Shown: positions 1 through 6,365 of the stretch, piece by piece
Numbering within the stretch: position 1 is the first letter of the stretch
How the letters are laid out: the number at the start of each line of letters is the position of its first letter
Source: a virus
DNA: 62,297 bases
IMG/VR virus record: IMGVR_UViG_3300042893_000318
Coordinates: 1-62,297 of that record
Direction: 5' to 3' (one strand)
Translations under genes and position numbers: made by a program
Notes under the pieces: generated by a model
What the model saw: only the letters and a program-made list of their open reading frames with translations
The model's database searches: none
Told to the model about the DNA's origin: nothing

Positions 1-1
1 C

Positions 2-229
2 TTTGCTAATCTAATAGTAAATGAACAATCATTATACACACAAGACAGATTAGTTGAGTTAATGACTCACATAATCGAGTATCAAGATACGAGATTCAAA
101 ATCGAGTGGGACTTAAATAAAACCTCACAAGGTTTAATGCTAAGTTCTCATTTGGCGGAAGTAATAGCAGTCCATAAAAACCCTATATCAGATACACAGA
201 TGAGTATCCCATTTGGATTCATTAGTTAA
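2..229 (+). CDS. 3' end of a plus-strand gene, unknown function
   Basis: An open frame enters from the left edge and runs for 75 codons to a TAA stop at 227-229 without interruption. It is the only plus-strand coding sequence supported in the window. The visible C-terminal part is mixed hydrophobic and polar, has no cysteine cluster or membrane segment, and ends PFGFIS. I do not recognise the family. The gene converges on the minus-strand genes to its right, so the left edge is a transcription boundary. The start lies outside the window. Confidence 0.6.
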   Translation, partial: FANLIVNEQSLYTQDRLVELMTHIIEYQDTRFKIEWDLNKTSQGLMLSSHLAEVIAVHKNPISDTQMSIPFGFIS

Positions 230-294
230 TTAAATATATATCAGACCGAACAGATCAAATAGATCTAAGTATCACTCTAGATATATAGCCCTAG

Positions 295-326
295 ATATCC
301 ACAGGTTATCCACAGCCTGTGGATAT
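295..326. promoter_or_regulatory. Inverted repeat with DnaA-box-like 9-mers; possible bidirectional terminator
   Basis: Perfect 11-base arms ATATCCACAGG (295-305) and CCTGTGGATAT (316-326) flank a 10-base loop. The loop begins with TTATCCACA (306-314), the exact bacterial DnaA-box consensus. Each arm carries ATATCCACA, a one-mismatch box, in opposite orientations. The right arm runs into TTTTT, so on the plus strand the element also looks like an intrinsic terminator for the gene ending at 229. Both readings are compatible with a convergent position. Confidence 0.6.
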
Positions 327-355
327 TTTTGTGTGGGCTTAAGGGCCATTTTTTC

Positions 356-565
356 TATTTACGACTGAGCTAAAAAAATCCCTGAAATTTCTATATAAAT
401 GTCGACAAATCTATATGTTTATATATAGAATGTATATTAAATCTAGCATAATATAGCCAAAATTTGTCAGAATATATAACGAATTGTTATGCAAAATCTA
501 TTGACAATATGGGCCAAATATGCCATTTACGAGAGCTATTGACAAATCCCTGAAAATATAGTAGA
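356..565 (+). repeat. Imperfect direct repeat pair around AAATCCCTGAAA
   Basis: Two copies of about 40 bases, at roughly 356-400 and 525-565, share ATTTACGA, then AGCTA, then AAATCCCTGAAA followed by an AT-rich tail. The spacing between shared blocks is conserved. They lie in the non-coding region next to the DnaA-box hairpin, so they could be iteron-like or regulator-binding sites. Confidence 0.45.
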
Positions 566-769
566 TAGGCCATATGGATTATAACATTACGTTACATTCT
601 GGGATACGCTCAATTACTCATATATGTATTTGTCGATATATCTATAGTAATTAGACCAATATCGATAGTAATATTCTTTTATGATTCTCTGTAGAATAGG
701 TCAAATAAGGCCTTCTAAAGGCCTTCTGAGACGTGTTAAATATGGGGGGGATATAATGGGTAAGAGCTT

Positions 770-955
770 TTATGACTCTAATTGTCTGCCTATTTGTGCA
801 GCTTTCTTTCGTACCTTATCTGCTGAAGCTATGGTATGTTCAATTGATTTTTGAAAGGATTTGCACATTTTGCAGAGATCGAGCATATCTGGGTATTTAG
901 CCCATGCTGCTCTATTTGTCTCTATTGAACATGTCTTGCACATTGGAGTACTCAT
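770..955 (-). CDS. Mini zinc-ribbon protein
   Basis: A 61-residue protein starting MSTPM. The ATG at 955 follows AGAGAAAG, which I prefer to a TTG eight codons upstream. Two CxxC pairs (CKTC near residue 6, CKMC near residue 28) indicate one zinc-binding ribbon, followed by a basic helical tail. Last gene of the leftward transcripts. Such mini ribbons recur throughout this genome. The function is unknown; nucleic-acid or protein binding is likely from the fold. Confidence 0.7.
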   Translation of the reverse strand: MSTPMCKTCSIETNRAAWAKYPDMLDLCKMCKSFQKSIEHTIASADKVRKKAAQIGRQLES

Positions 956-1001
956 GTTATATCTTTCTCTAGTAACCAAGGATGTTTGTCCCTATAGTAC
1001 T

Positions 1002-1030
1002 ATTGTACTCCCTTGCCTCCCCCGACTCAA
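1002..1030 (-). promoter_or_regulatory. Promoter for the zinc-ribbon gene at 770-955
   Basis: On the minus strand TTGAGT (1030-1025), a 17-base spacer and TACAAT (1007-1002) match the sigma70 pattern. Predicted start near 995, giving a leader of about 40 nt that holds the ribosome binding site. Confidence 0.5.
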
Positions 1031-1052
1031 AGATACAGGGTAGGGCTATCAC

Positions 1053-1190
1053 TCATCTTAATGAGCATTCCAGACAGACAAATGGGTCATCATTAGCTTT
1101 ATAAAATAGGATCTGACATTTACTACATGCTACCTTATATGGCTCAGTATTAGAATACTTATTATATGATGATTCTAAACCCTTATCCAT
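1053..1190 (-). CDS. Mini zinc-ribbon protein
   Basis: A 45-residue open frame starts at an ATG (1190) preceded by a G-rich run (GCGGGGGATCC) that can act as ribosome binding site. It contains CSKC and CLEC, a paired CxxC zinc-binding arrangement. Its start overlaps the end of the upstream membrane-protein gene, pointing to translational coupling. Unknown function. Confidence 0.65.
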   Translation of the reverse strand: MDKGLESSYNKYSNTEPYKVACSKCQILFYKANDDPFVCLECSLR

Positions 1191-1344
1191 GGATCCCCCG
1201 CTTTTTATTGCGTATTATTCTGGCTATGACTAATATAGATATTGTAATACCAAAGAGTAATAACCATCTATCTGAATAGTCATAATTCCAGCAATCACTG
1301 CCTGTAAAGCAATTGGGATCTCTACCTAATATCTTATCTATCAT
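1183..1344 (-). CDS. Small single-pass membrane protein
   Basis: A 53-residue frame. The N-terminal part has two cysteines and aromatic residues. Residues about 29-42 form one hydrophobic segment (LLLFGITISILVIA), followed by a basic RIIRNKKR stretch, suggesting a cytoplasmic C-terminus. The ATG overlaps the upstream stop (ATGA) and the stop overlaps the downstream start. Membrane insertion is predicted; the role is unknown. Confidence 0.65.
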   Translation of the reverse strand: MIDKILGRDPNCFTGSDCWNYDYSDRWLLLFGITISILVIARIIRNKKRGIHG

Positions 1345-1565
1345 TGTTCCCGCCTAACTCTTAGCTCTTTTGTAAGAGTTTCCTCTGCTTGTAGTCTGCT
1401 ATGACAATAGCCATATGTGATTATCTCACCATTGCTATATATGGTCCATTTAAAAGGCATAGGATCAAATCTAAAGTTTGTTTCAAGTCTCTTGGGGTTT
1501 CTACCATTATTAGGTCCCGCTTTAAATTTAGGAACATATTCCTCTATATCATAAAATAGCGTCAT
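1341..1565 (-). CDS. Conserved-looking small phage protein, unknown function
   Basis: A 74-residue soluble protein, MTLFYD at the N-terminus, rich in aromatic and charged residues and ending in a basic helix. No domain recognised. The start codon lies exactly 6 nt after a -10 box with a TTGACT -35 box 18 nt further upstream and no Shine-Dalgarno sequence, so it is probably translated from a leaderless message. It heads a small operon of three overlapping genes (1565 to 1053). Confidence 0.7.
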   Translation of the reverse strand: MTLFYDIEEYVPKFKAGPNNGRNPKRLETNFRFDPMPFKWTIYSNGEIITYGYCHSRLQAEETLTKELRVRREQ

Positions 1566-1571
1566 GTCTAT

Positions 1572-1601
1572 ATTCTACTATATTAGTATAGTTTTAGTCA
1601 A
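1572..1601 (-). promoter_or_regulatory. Leaderless promoter
   Basis: TTGACT (1601-1596), an 18-base spacer, TAGAAT (1577-1572), then 6 nt and ATG at 1565. The predicted transcription start is at or next to the A of the start codon. Confidence 0.65.
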
Positions 1602-1648
1602 CCAATTGTCTTCTACTCGGCGATTTCACTAATTGCGATCAATATGTA

Positions 1649-2317
1649 TTATGTTAGCCATTCCTGTGATCTTCTAACATCTATATCCCAGGAGCCCATA
1701 TTTAAGAAATCTTCAGACTCTTTAAGTAAATAGTACTCTCTATTTTTTCTTAGTGTCATAGAATATCTATTTTTAAGATTTTCGTCACTTTCTATGGTTT
1801 GTGCCCGTCCAGATGGAGTTATAACTTCTACAAAATTATTATTAAATGTCAGTCCTGTAGAGATATCTCTTTTAATTAAACGTTGAAATCTTTCATAATA
1901 GTCATCATCTTCATATACATAAGGGTAAAATTTTTCATCAAAAAGACCAACTTTTCTTACAACATCTTCGCCAAGAGAGAAACAGCTAAACCCTTCAGTT
2001 GAACATATTATTTTAGATTCACTACTATTGTCATAAAACTTTTTTAGTGAACCTGGAATCCAATGTGTATCCGCAGAAGAAAATAGCCAATACTTTTCAT
2101 GGGGATATAGCTTAATGGTTAAATTCCATGATCCAGACATGCCTAAGTTTGATGGCAGGTTTAATACTCTAATATTTAAATCTTTTCTTTTAGGCGTATA
2201 TGCTTCTGGGCCGTTGTTAATTATTAAGATTTCCTTAATAGGAAAGTCTATTAGCTCTAAATTTTTATCCAGCAAGTCATATCTATTTAATACTGGTATA
2301 GCAAGCAAAGGTATCAA
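1649..2317 (-). CDS. GT-A type (family 2-like) glycosyltransferase
   Basis: Protein of 222 residues beginning (TTG read as Met) IPLLAIPVLNRYDLL, the first beta strand of a GT-A fold. Further features are an LGMSGSWN stretch, an SADTHW motif in the place of the metal-binding DxD, and YVYEDDDYYERF, a typical acidic acceptor-site motif. The open frame continues to an ATG at 2398, but that extension overlaps an out-of-frame 28-residue gene with a strong ribosome binding site, and its sequence is not fold-like. I therefore prefer the TTG at 2317, 7 nt after that gene's stop. It probably transfers a nucleotide-activated sugar onto phage or host components; the acceptor is unknown. Confidence 0.75.
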   Translation of the reverse strand: MIPLLAIPVLNRYDLLDKNLELIDFPIKEILIINNGPEAYTPKRKDLNIRVLNLPSNLGMSGSWNLTIKLYPHEKYWLFSSADTHWIPGSLKKFYDNSSESKIICSTEGFSCFSLGEDVVRKVGLFDEKFYPYVYEDDDYYERFQRLIKRDISTGLTFNNNFVEVITPSGRAQTIESDENLKNRYSMTLRKNREYYLLKESEDFLNMGSWDIDVRRSQEWLT

Positions 2318-2324
2318 TTTATAT

Positions 2325-2411
2325 TTATTCTGATATTGTTGGTTCTGGCTTTGATTTGTGAGGATCAACGCATACGCATGAAGCGCAGCAATTTTCATTA
2401 TTTTCAGTCAT
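2325..2411 (-). CDS. 28-residue cysteine-rich peptide upstream of glycosyltransferase
   Basis: The ATG at 2411 is preceded by AAGAAAGGTAAAATTGACC, a good ribosome binding site. The peptide has four cysteines within residues 8-14 (CCASCVC) and ends PEPTISE. It stops just upstream of the preferred glycosyltransferase start, which suggests translational coupling. It could be a metal-binding peptide or a leader peptide controlling the next gene. Confidence 0.5.
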   Translation of the reverse strand: MTENNENCCASCVCVDPHKSKPEPTISE

Positions 2412-2454
2412 GGTCAATTTTACCTTTCTTTAACTGCATTATCTAATTACTGTT

Positions 2455-2550
2455 TTAAATATCTTTATCTTCTTTATCGATATCTTCTTGTAGATCTATG
2501 TTGTCTAGATCTAGTGATAGATAAGCTTCAAGGTTATCTAAGATACCCAT
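2455..2550 (-). CDS. 31-residue acidic peptide
   Basis: A short frame beginning MGILDNLEAYL and rich in Asp and Glu (net strongly acidic), adjoining the stop of the upstream gene at 2552. A weak GCGGGAA ribosome binding site precedes it. No family recognised; close packing with its neighbours is the main argument that it is real. Confidence 0.4.
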   Translation of the reverse strand: MGILDNLEAYLSLDLDNIDLQEDIDKEDKDI

Positions 2551-2551
2551 A

Positions 2552-2911
2552 TTACTTATTCCCGCTGAAAAATCCCCATGATGGCTTTGGCTCTTCTGGT
2601 TCACCAGTTGATTTATTTACAGGTACACAATTAGGTACTTGTCTGCCATTCTTATCTTTCATGCCTACCTGCTTGTATCCGCTCCAGCAAGCCTTTTCCA
2701 TATTGTTCCACTTATCTAAGTGCTCATCATCTGAGATATAGTTCTTAGATACGTCTTCATCTGAAAGTTCTTCAGACTTAGATACTTCCATATGCTCAGC
2801 TTTTTCTACATCGTCTTCAATTTCAATTGACTTTGTAATTGGATTAACTACATCATTAAGCATATCTTTAATCTCTGCTGCAATCTCATTTAATTCTAAA
2901 TTCTTTTTCAT
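2552..2911 (-). CDS. Acidic phage protein with a C-terminal CWxGYxQxGMKxKxGRxVPNCVP motif
   Basis: A 119-residue protein; start at the ATG (2911) behind AGGAGGAGAAAACA, one of the strongest ribosome binding sites here, 19 codons inside the longest frame. The first 80 residues are acidic and helical. The C-terminal part carries the ACWSGYKQVGMKDKNG / VPNCVPV signature seen in many phage genomes at the end of head-maturation or DNA-associated proteins. Its molecular role is not established. It may be a small virion or assembly protein. Confidence 0.75.
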   Translation of the reverse strand: MKKNLELNEIAAEIKDMLNDVVNPITKSIEIEDDVEKAEHMEVSKSEELSDEDVSKNYISDDEHLDKWNNMEKACWSGYKQVGMKDKNGRQVPNCVPVNKSTGEPEEPKPSWGFFSGNK

Positions 2912-2945
2912 TGTTTTCTCCTCCTGTTTTTCGCTCACGGAACTA

Positions 2946-3077
2946 TTATACCATTTCCGTTCTTTCATCTATATGATGAGCTATCTCATTACATTTAGTA
3001 CATAGGCTATATATATCTTTAAATGAATTAACATATAGATATAGGGTGTTAACTTCACCACATATAGTACATCTCAT
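2946..3077 (-). CDS. Mini zinc-ribbon protein
   Basis: A 43-residue frame with CTIC near the N-terminus and CTKC about 23 residues later, the pattern of a single zinc ribbon. The start shares a base with the upstream stop (TAATG), indicating coupled translation. Function unknown. Confidence 0.65.
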   Translation of the reverse strand: MRCTICGEVNTLYLYVNSFKDIYSLCTKCNEIAHHIDERTEMV

Positions 3078-3301
3078 TATGTGAGATCCAACATAGTATC
3101 TCTGGGAACATCATTAAATATGTATCTATTTAGATCTTCATCATATTCCCAGGAACGCCAGCCATCTGAATCCCGCCAAACATTATACACTGCGTCTTCT
3201 TTTAGCCTCTCAGCAATTAGATCATACATATGTACTTCATCAAATAAAGCTACTCTTAAAGTTCCCCATCCAAGTAGGAATCTAACCAGTCTATCTATCA
3301 T
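3077..3301 (-). CDS. Small phage protein, unknown function
   Basis: A 74-residue protein starting MIDRLVRFLLG behind GAAGGCGG. It is rich in Trp, Asp and Arg (NVWRDSDGWRSW) and has no membrane segment. ATGA overlap with the upstream gene and TAATG overlap with the downstream gene place it in an operon of tiny genes. Not recognised. Confidence 0.7.
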   Translation of the reverse strand: MIDRLVRFLLGWGTLRVALFDEVHMYDLIAERLKEDAVYNVWRDSDGWRSWEYDEDLNRYIFNDVPRDTMLDLT

Positions 3302-3444
3302 ATTTTACCGCCTTCATTAAGTTCCCAATATGGGATGCCGTTTTCATCGTAATCTGATCCTAATCTGCTAAGTAGTTCCTGAGTTTTAGGATCTATCTTC
3401 CATGCTTCTAACATAGTATCTAGATCAAATTCATCAGAGCTCAT
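3298..3444 (-). CDS. 48-residue acidic phage protein
   Basis: The open frame MSSDEFDLDTML... overlaps the upstream gene by 11 bases and the downstream gene by ATGA. It is acidic and probably helical. The GAGAAGAATC leader provides a ribosome binding site. No domain recognised. Confidence 0.6.
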   Translation of the reverse strand: MSSDEFDLDTMLEAWKIDPKTQELLSRLGSDYDENGIPYWELNEGGKI

Positions 3445-3679
3445 GATTCTTCTCTCCCGCCGCACTTTTCGCTTCACTAATTGTGGTCACAATTACTGGA
3501 AATTTATATTTAGTTCTATTCTTAGGTGATGCGGATACTTTTCTGCCTCCCACACGCATTACAACATTTGCTTTGATCGGCTTTCGTTTACCTTTTATTT
3601 TTTTGCCCATAGTTTTACCTACACCAAATAAGCTTGGTTCATTCCTATCATTACGAGCAGTAGCTTTTTGCTTAAGCAT
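3434..3679 (-). CDS. Strongly basic 81-residue protein
   Basis: Starts at the ATG (3679) behind GGAGAAAAG, inside a longer frame whose upstream part is only the antiframe of the membrane protein next door. The protein is Lys/Arg-rich (KKIKGKRKPIK, RVGGRKVSASPKNRTKYKF), suggesting nucleic-acid binding. It overlaps the genes on both sides. Function unknown. Confidence 0.65.
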   Translation of the reverse strand: MLKQKATARNDRNEPSLFGVGKTMGKKIKGKRKPIKANVVMRVGGRKVSASPKNRTKYKFPVIVTTISEAKSAAGEKNHEL

Positions 3680-3881
3680 CTTTTCTCCAATGTATAAATG
3701 ATTTAACATATACAATCCCATAAGCAATTGCAGCAACAATAAAGCCATATTGTTTAGTAGCAAGGGCGTAGGCAATCCATAAACATTCATTAAGACATAG
3801 TATAAGCCAGCCCCAGATAGTCTTTCTACCGACCAGGAATATGCCTGTAACACCTATTGCCGCTAGTATCCACGACCACAT
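3672..3881 (-). CDS. Small membrane protein with two or three helices
   Basis: A 69-residue, strongly hydrophobic protein with segments around residues 2-16, 22-40 and 45-60, Trp-rich at helix ends, ending SFIHWRKDA. The composition resembles short PnuC-like transporter fragments, but it is far shorter than PnuC (about 200 residues), so no transport role is claimed. AAGGATATAAC precedes the ATG. Confidence 0.65.
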   Translation of the reverse strand: MWSWILAAIGVTGIFLVGRKTIWGWLILCLNECLWIAYALATKQYGFIVAAIAYGIVYVKSFIHWRKDA

Positions 3882-3921
3882 GTTATATCCTTATCTAGTT
3901 AGTTGTATCAGTTTATATAAA

Positions 3922-4698
3922 TTATAAACTAGGGTTTATAATAGATTTCTTTCCTGCGATTAGCTCTTCAATAATAGTACAAACTACAGCATATTCTTCT
4001 TCAAAAATCTTTAAAGACCTGCCTTCGCCAACACCAACAGTTGTGTGTTGTTTTGCTGCATCTTCTTTAACGCTTTTTTCTACATCATAATTAAGAACTG
4101 TGCATTGAAACCATTTAGCAATGTAGCCATCTCTATCAATTACATACTTTTCAAAGTTCCCGCTTTGCTCTGCACCAGCAGTAGGAAGGTTTAGCCAATA
4201 TGAGTAGTAATCTTTTTCATTTATAATACTTAATTCTTTTTCTTTATCTTCCATAAAAATCATTTGTTCTGCAATTTCTTGATAAAGTTCGTGAGGATCT
4301 TTTTTAGGTTGACCCAATCCGTTTACGGAATTGTCTCCCTTATGATCGCTCATCTCATTAGCAAGATTGTTGGGATTTGATGCGACCATCTCTGAGAACG
4401 CAAAAGTAGTTCCGTAAACGTCTTTGCCATACTCTTGTGAGTCTAAACCGCAGGTGATACCTTGCGACCACTTGCCTTTAGTAACGCCAGGGCCACAGTA
4501 GTCATTGGTAGGGATAGCAACTACTTGAAAATCATCTCCACCGTACTTATCTTGAAGCCATTGGAGAACTTCCATTTGATTAGCATTGCCACAACCAACT
4601 GTTGTATTTGTTAGTAGTGTAACCTTACCTTTAAACTGATCCAAAAAGTTAGGTGATTCTTCAGCCGAGTTAAGCGATATATCATAAATAGATTTCAT
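3922..4698 (-). CDS. Glutathione-peroxidase-like thioredoxin-fold protein
   Basis: A 258-residue protein. The N-terminal half follows the glutathione peroxidase pattern: an FKGKVTLLTNTTVGCGNANQ core with Cys36 at the peroxidatic position, a YGGDDFQVVAIPTN strand, and later NFEKYVIDRDGYIAKWF matching the family's NFxKFLxDRxG strand. The usual catalytic Gln (in the CNQF region, here TNDY) and Trp (in WNF, here GNF) are absent. There is a long insertion and a C-terminal extension of about 50 residues. A role in peroxide defence or thiol redox is plausible, but classical peroxidase chemistry is uncertain. The ATG at 4698, 6 nt after TATAAT, is preferred to a GTG-proximal extension to 4746. Confidence 0.75.
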   Translation of the reverse strand: MKSIYDISLNSAEESPNFLDQFKGKVTLLTNTTVGCGNANQMEVLQWLQDKYGGDDFQVVAIPTNDYCGPGVTKGKWSQGITCGLDSQEYGKDVYGTTFAFSEMVASNPNNLANEMSDHKGDNSVNGLGQPKKDPHELYQEIAEQMIFMEDKEKELSIINEKDYYSYWLNLPTAGAEQSGNFEKYVIDRDGYIAKWFQCTVLNYDVEKSVKEDAAKQHTTVGVGEGRSLKIFEEEYAVVCTIIEELIAGKKSIINPSL

Positions 4699-4704
4699 AT
4701 GTAT

Positions 4705-4710
4705 ATTATA
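4705..4710 (-). promoter_or_regulatory. -10 box of a leaderless promoter
   Basis: TATAAT (4710-4705) lies exactly 6 nt before the ATG at 4698. No convincing -35 box is visible, so support rests on the conserved spacing seen at other genes. Confidence 0.45.
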
Positions 4711-4712
4711 CC

Positions 4713-4835
4713 TTATTCTAAACTTAAAGTATGTAATTTTTCCCATGTTAAAACATAGTTGTCGTCTTCTAATTTATATGTAGCCTGATACCCTAAAGCT
4801 TTCCAATCCATCCGCATAATCTTGGGAGTAACCAT
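4713..4835 (-). CDS. 40-residue protein, unknown
   Basis: A short frame beginning MVTPKIMRMDWKALGYQ, with a TAATG junction to the upstream gene. The YKLEDDNYVLTWEKLHT part looks like a beta hairpin. No family recognised. Confidence 0.5.
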   Translation of the reverse strand: MVTPKIMRMDWKALGYQATYKLEDDNYVLTWEKLHTLSLE

Positions 4836-5011
4836 TACCAGCCTCCTAAGCATTCATCTGAATGAGTATGCATTTGATACTGTACGTTGTATGTGCCTTT
4901 CGTGGGGGCGTAGAAGTCTTTGTAGCAGGCACCACAGTTACCACTCCACTCTTCAGCAAAGAAGTCATATGATGCTAATTTAATCCGCTTATTGGCAACA
5001 TTCGTAGTCAT
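4835..5011 (-). CDS. 58-residue protein with a CGAC motif
   Basis: An open frame with a CNCGAC-like cysteine pair (GNCGAC, residues about 24-29), His pairs in MHTHSDEC and a fourth cysteine, so a metal site is possible. It starts 6 nt after the groES stop and is followed by a TAATG junction. Not recognised. Confidence 0.6.
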   Translation of the reverse strand: MTTNVANKRIKLASYDFFAEEWSGNCGACYKDFYAPTKGTYNVQYQMHTHSDECLGGW

Positions 5012-5016
5012 TTATA

Positions 5017-5313
5017 TTATTCCTTTAAAGCTAGTATGTTTTTGCAGTTAATTAGAAGGTATTTGTTTCCTTCTTCATCTTCCATATCTGTTCCACTATG
5101 TTCTGGATAATAGACTGTATCGCCAACATTTATATTATTAATAGGAATAATTTCACCTTTATAGTTAGATTCCCCTTCACCCTTAAAAACTACTATTCCT
5201 GTTTTTGGGCCAGTATCAGAAATAACAGAAGATATAACTAAGCCAGTTTTAGTAGTCTTTTCTCCAGAATCAATCTTAGTAATTAAAAGCATATTGCCTA
5301 GCGGTTTAATCAT
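5017..5313 (-). CDS. groES: GroES-like co-chaperonin
   Basis: A 98-residue protein of normal GroES length. The family pattern is clear: IKPLGNMLLI at the N-terminus, a mobile-loop stretch EKTTKTGLVISS, GIVVFKGEGES, NVGDTVYYPEHSGTDM and a final ILALKE. GroES caps GroEL, so this protein probably replaces or modifies the host cap during folding of virion proteins. No GroEL gene occurs in the window. It sits in an operon led by the gene at 5645. Confidence 0.9.
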   Translation of the reverse strand: MIKPLGNMLLITKIDSGEKTTKTGLVISSVISDTGPKTGIVVFKGEGESNYKGEIIPINNINVGDTVYYPEHSGTDMEDEEGNKYLLINCKNILALKE

Positions 5314-5314
5314 T

Positions 5315-5518
5315 TTATTCCTCTACTTTAAATAGTTCCCAATGTGGGATGTGTGTGATAGACTTTCTAATATCATATGAACCGTCTTCAGTAAGAGCTT
5401 CTACAACAAGTACCGCATTTATTTCAAAGTCTCCCTCGGCAAAAAGTGATACCCCAGCATTTTCTTGATAGGTATCCGCTACCATATCTTTAATTGGTTT
5501 GTAATAATATTTAGTCAA
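5315..5518 (-). CDS. 67-residue phage protein, unknown; TTG start
   Basis: Starts MTKYYYKPIKD at TTG 5518; the AGGAG ribosome binding site 8 nt upstream decides this start, and no better ATG exists. Acidic, single domain, no motif recognised. It overlaps the upstream gene by 8 bases and is followed one base later by groES, so both are probably co-translated. Confidence 0.65.
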   Translation of the reverse strand: MTKYYYKPIKDMVADTYQENAGVSLFAEGDFEINAVLVVEALTEDGSYDIRKSITHIPHWELFKVEE

Positions 5519-5645
5519 CTATTGATCTCCTGCCTGATTTTTCAGCTTGCTTACGAGTTAAGCACCACCAAGATACTGAAATGGATCCATTAGTAACCTT
5601 TACTGTCCATCCAATAATATTTTTTTTATATTCAATGTTGTTCAT
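5511..5645 (-). CDS. 44-residue basic protein, first gene of the groES operon
   Basis: A short frame MNNIEYKKNIIGWTVKV... with Trp-rich centre and basic C-terminal helix. It has no ribosome binding site but sits exactly 6 nt after a TTGACA-N17-TACAAT promoter, so it is probably translated from a leaderless mRNA. Unknown function. Confidence 0.65.
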   Translation of the reverse strand: MNNIEYKKNIIGWTVKVTNGSISVSWWCLTRKQAEKSGRRSIVD

Positions 5646-5651
5646 TTATAT

Positions 5652-5680
5652 ATTGTATTATTTATATTTGTTTTTGTCAA
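5652..5680 (-). promoter_or_regulatory. Leaderless promoter of the groES operon
   Basis: TTGACA (5680-5675), 17-base spacer, TACAAT (5657-5652), 6 nt, ATG at 5645. This is the best example of the leaderless arrangement. The -35 box lies inside the 3' end of the upstream HTH gene. Confidence 0.8.
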
Positions 5681-5840
5681 TAGGCCTTCGCCAATTACGA
5701 TATATCTCAAACTTATCTAATGAAAATATAACAGATTCTCTAGTTACCTTACAATGTTCCGCTATCTCTGTAACCGATTTTTCTTTAATTACATACTGAT
5801 CGTATAACCATTCTTTATTTGTATGATTAGATAAAGGCAT
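5658..5840 (-). CDS. Small helix-turn-helix protein
   Basis: A 60-residue protein with EKSVTEIAEHCKVTRESVIFSL, a resolvase/sigma-like helix-turn-helix, preceded by KEWLYDQYV. A second copy of this module (KEWLHRRYL ... KTVTEIAKEAGTS) is encoded at 23896-24042. The fold suggests DNA binding, perhaps transcription control. It overlaps the gene upstream by 14 bases. Confidence 0.75.
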   Translation of the reverse strand: MPLSNHTNKEWLYDQYVIKEKSVTEIAEHCKVTRESVIFSLDKFEIYRNWRRPIDKNKYK

Positions 5841-5925
5841 CTAATTCCAGTATTTTATCTACAGCATCATCTATATCTTTATGGATGTCTGTTCTGAATA
5901 CATCATCTATTATTCTTTTACACAT
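5827..5925 (-). CDS. 32-residue peptide, unknown
   Basis: A frame beginning MCKRIIDDVF, with ribosome binding site AGGGG 5 nt before the ATG. Acidic and helical. It overlaps the HTH gene downstream, suggesting coupling. Little else can be said. Confidence 0.5.
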   Translation of the reverse strand: MCKRIIDDVFRTDIHKDIDDAVDKILELDAFI

Positions 5926-5947
5926 CAATGCCCCTAAAATGAAATGC

Positions 5948-5968
5948 CCCGCCAAAAGTATTAGCGGG
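5948..5968 (-). terminator. Weak hairpin between gene groups
   Basis: CCCGC (5948-5952) and GCGGG (5964-5968) pair around an 11-base loop. On the minus strand an AT-rich stretch follows but no clean U-run, so termination is likely only partial. Confidence 0.35.
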
Positions 5969-5987
5969 ACAAATCATCATTATTTAA

Positions 5988-6179
5988 TTATATTTTCTTG
6001 CGTCCAGTTTTCTTTGGTGGTTTTGGCGTTAGACTGGTTTCTCTACGAATACCATGTCTATTACGGTCTACCACTAAGCCTTGACGTGGATGCTTTTTAG
6101 TTGCTTCACGACTTGTTACAGCTCCAGATGCAGATCCTGCTGCTGGAGGTGGAGTCATACCTGTACCATCTTCGGACAT
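5988..6179 (-). CDS. Basic, Pro/Thr-rich 63-residue protein
   Basis: Low-complexity protein with a PPPAAGSASG stretch followed by a Lys/Arg-rich C-terminal half ending PKKTGRKKI. It starts at a TAATG junction behind AAGGATGGACTA. Composition suggests a small nucleic-acid-binding or virion accessory protein. The two genes upstream are similarly low-complexity and packed in the same way. Confidence 0.6.
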   Translation of the reverse strand: MSEDGTGMTPPPAAGSASGAVTSREATKKHPRQGLVVDRNRHGIRRETSLTPKPPKKTGRKKI

Positions 6180-6364
6180 TAGTCCATCCTTACTTGAGGT
6201 GCACTTGTAAGTGAAAGTTCTGTTGCAGTTCCAAGGGTATCTTGTGAATCTGTCCCAAACATTTCTGGTGAGTTTAATTGTCCTGGTCCTATATCATAAA
6301 CATTTTGGTTAGGCATTTCTGCACCCATGAATGCTTGCGAACCGCAACCACACATTTCGCACAT
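6179..6364 (-). CDS. 61-residue protein with an N-terminal Cys cluster
   Basis: Begins MCEMCGCGSQAF, three cysteines in the first seven residues, then a Gly/Thr/Asn-rich disordered tail. One base separates it from the upstream stop. The N-terminal cluster could bind metal. Function unknown. Confidence 0.6.
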   Translation of the reverse strand: MCEMCGCGSQAFMGAEMPNQNVYDIGPGQLNSPEMFGTDSQDTLGTATELSLTSAPQVRMD

Positions 6365-6365
6365 A

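Larger units (their letters stand above)
230..769. other. AT-rich convergent intergenic region, candidate replication origin or control region
   Basis: This 540-base stretch is the longest non-coding interval in the window. It lies between the 3' ends of two converging transcripts. It is very AT-rich, with many ATATAT/TATAGA runs and several TTGACAA-like stretches. It contains the DnaA-box hairpin at 295-326 and an imperfect direct repeat at 356-565. No open frame with a ribosome binding site was seen on either strand. Origin function is inference only. Confidence 0.5.

Noticed and set aside
4699-4746. N-terminal extension of the glutathione-peroxidase-like gene
   Set aside because: The extension would overlap the promoter -10 box and has a sequence unlike the family N-terminus; the ATG at 4698 fits the 6-nt rule.
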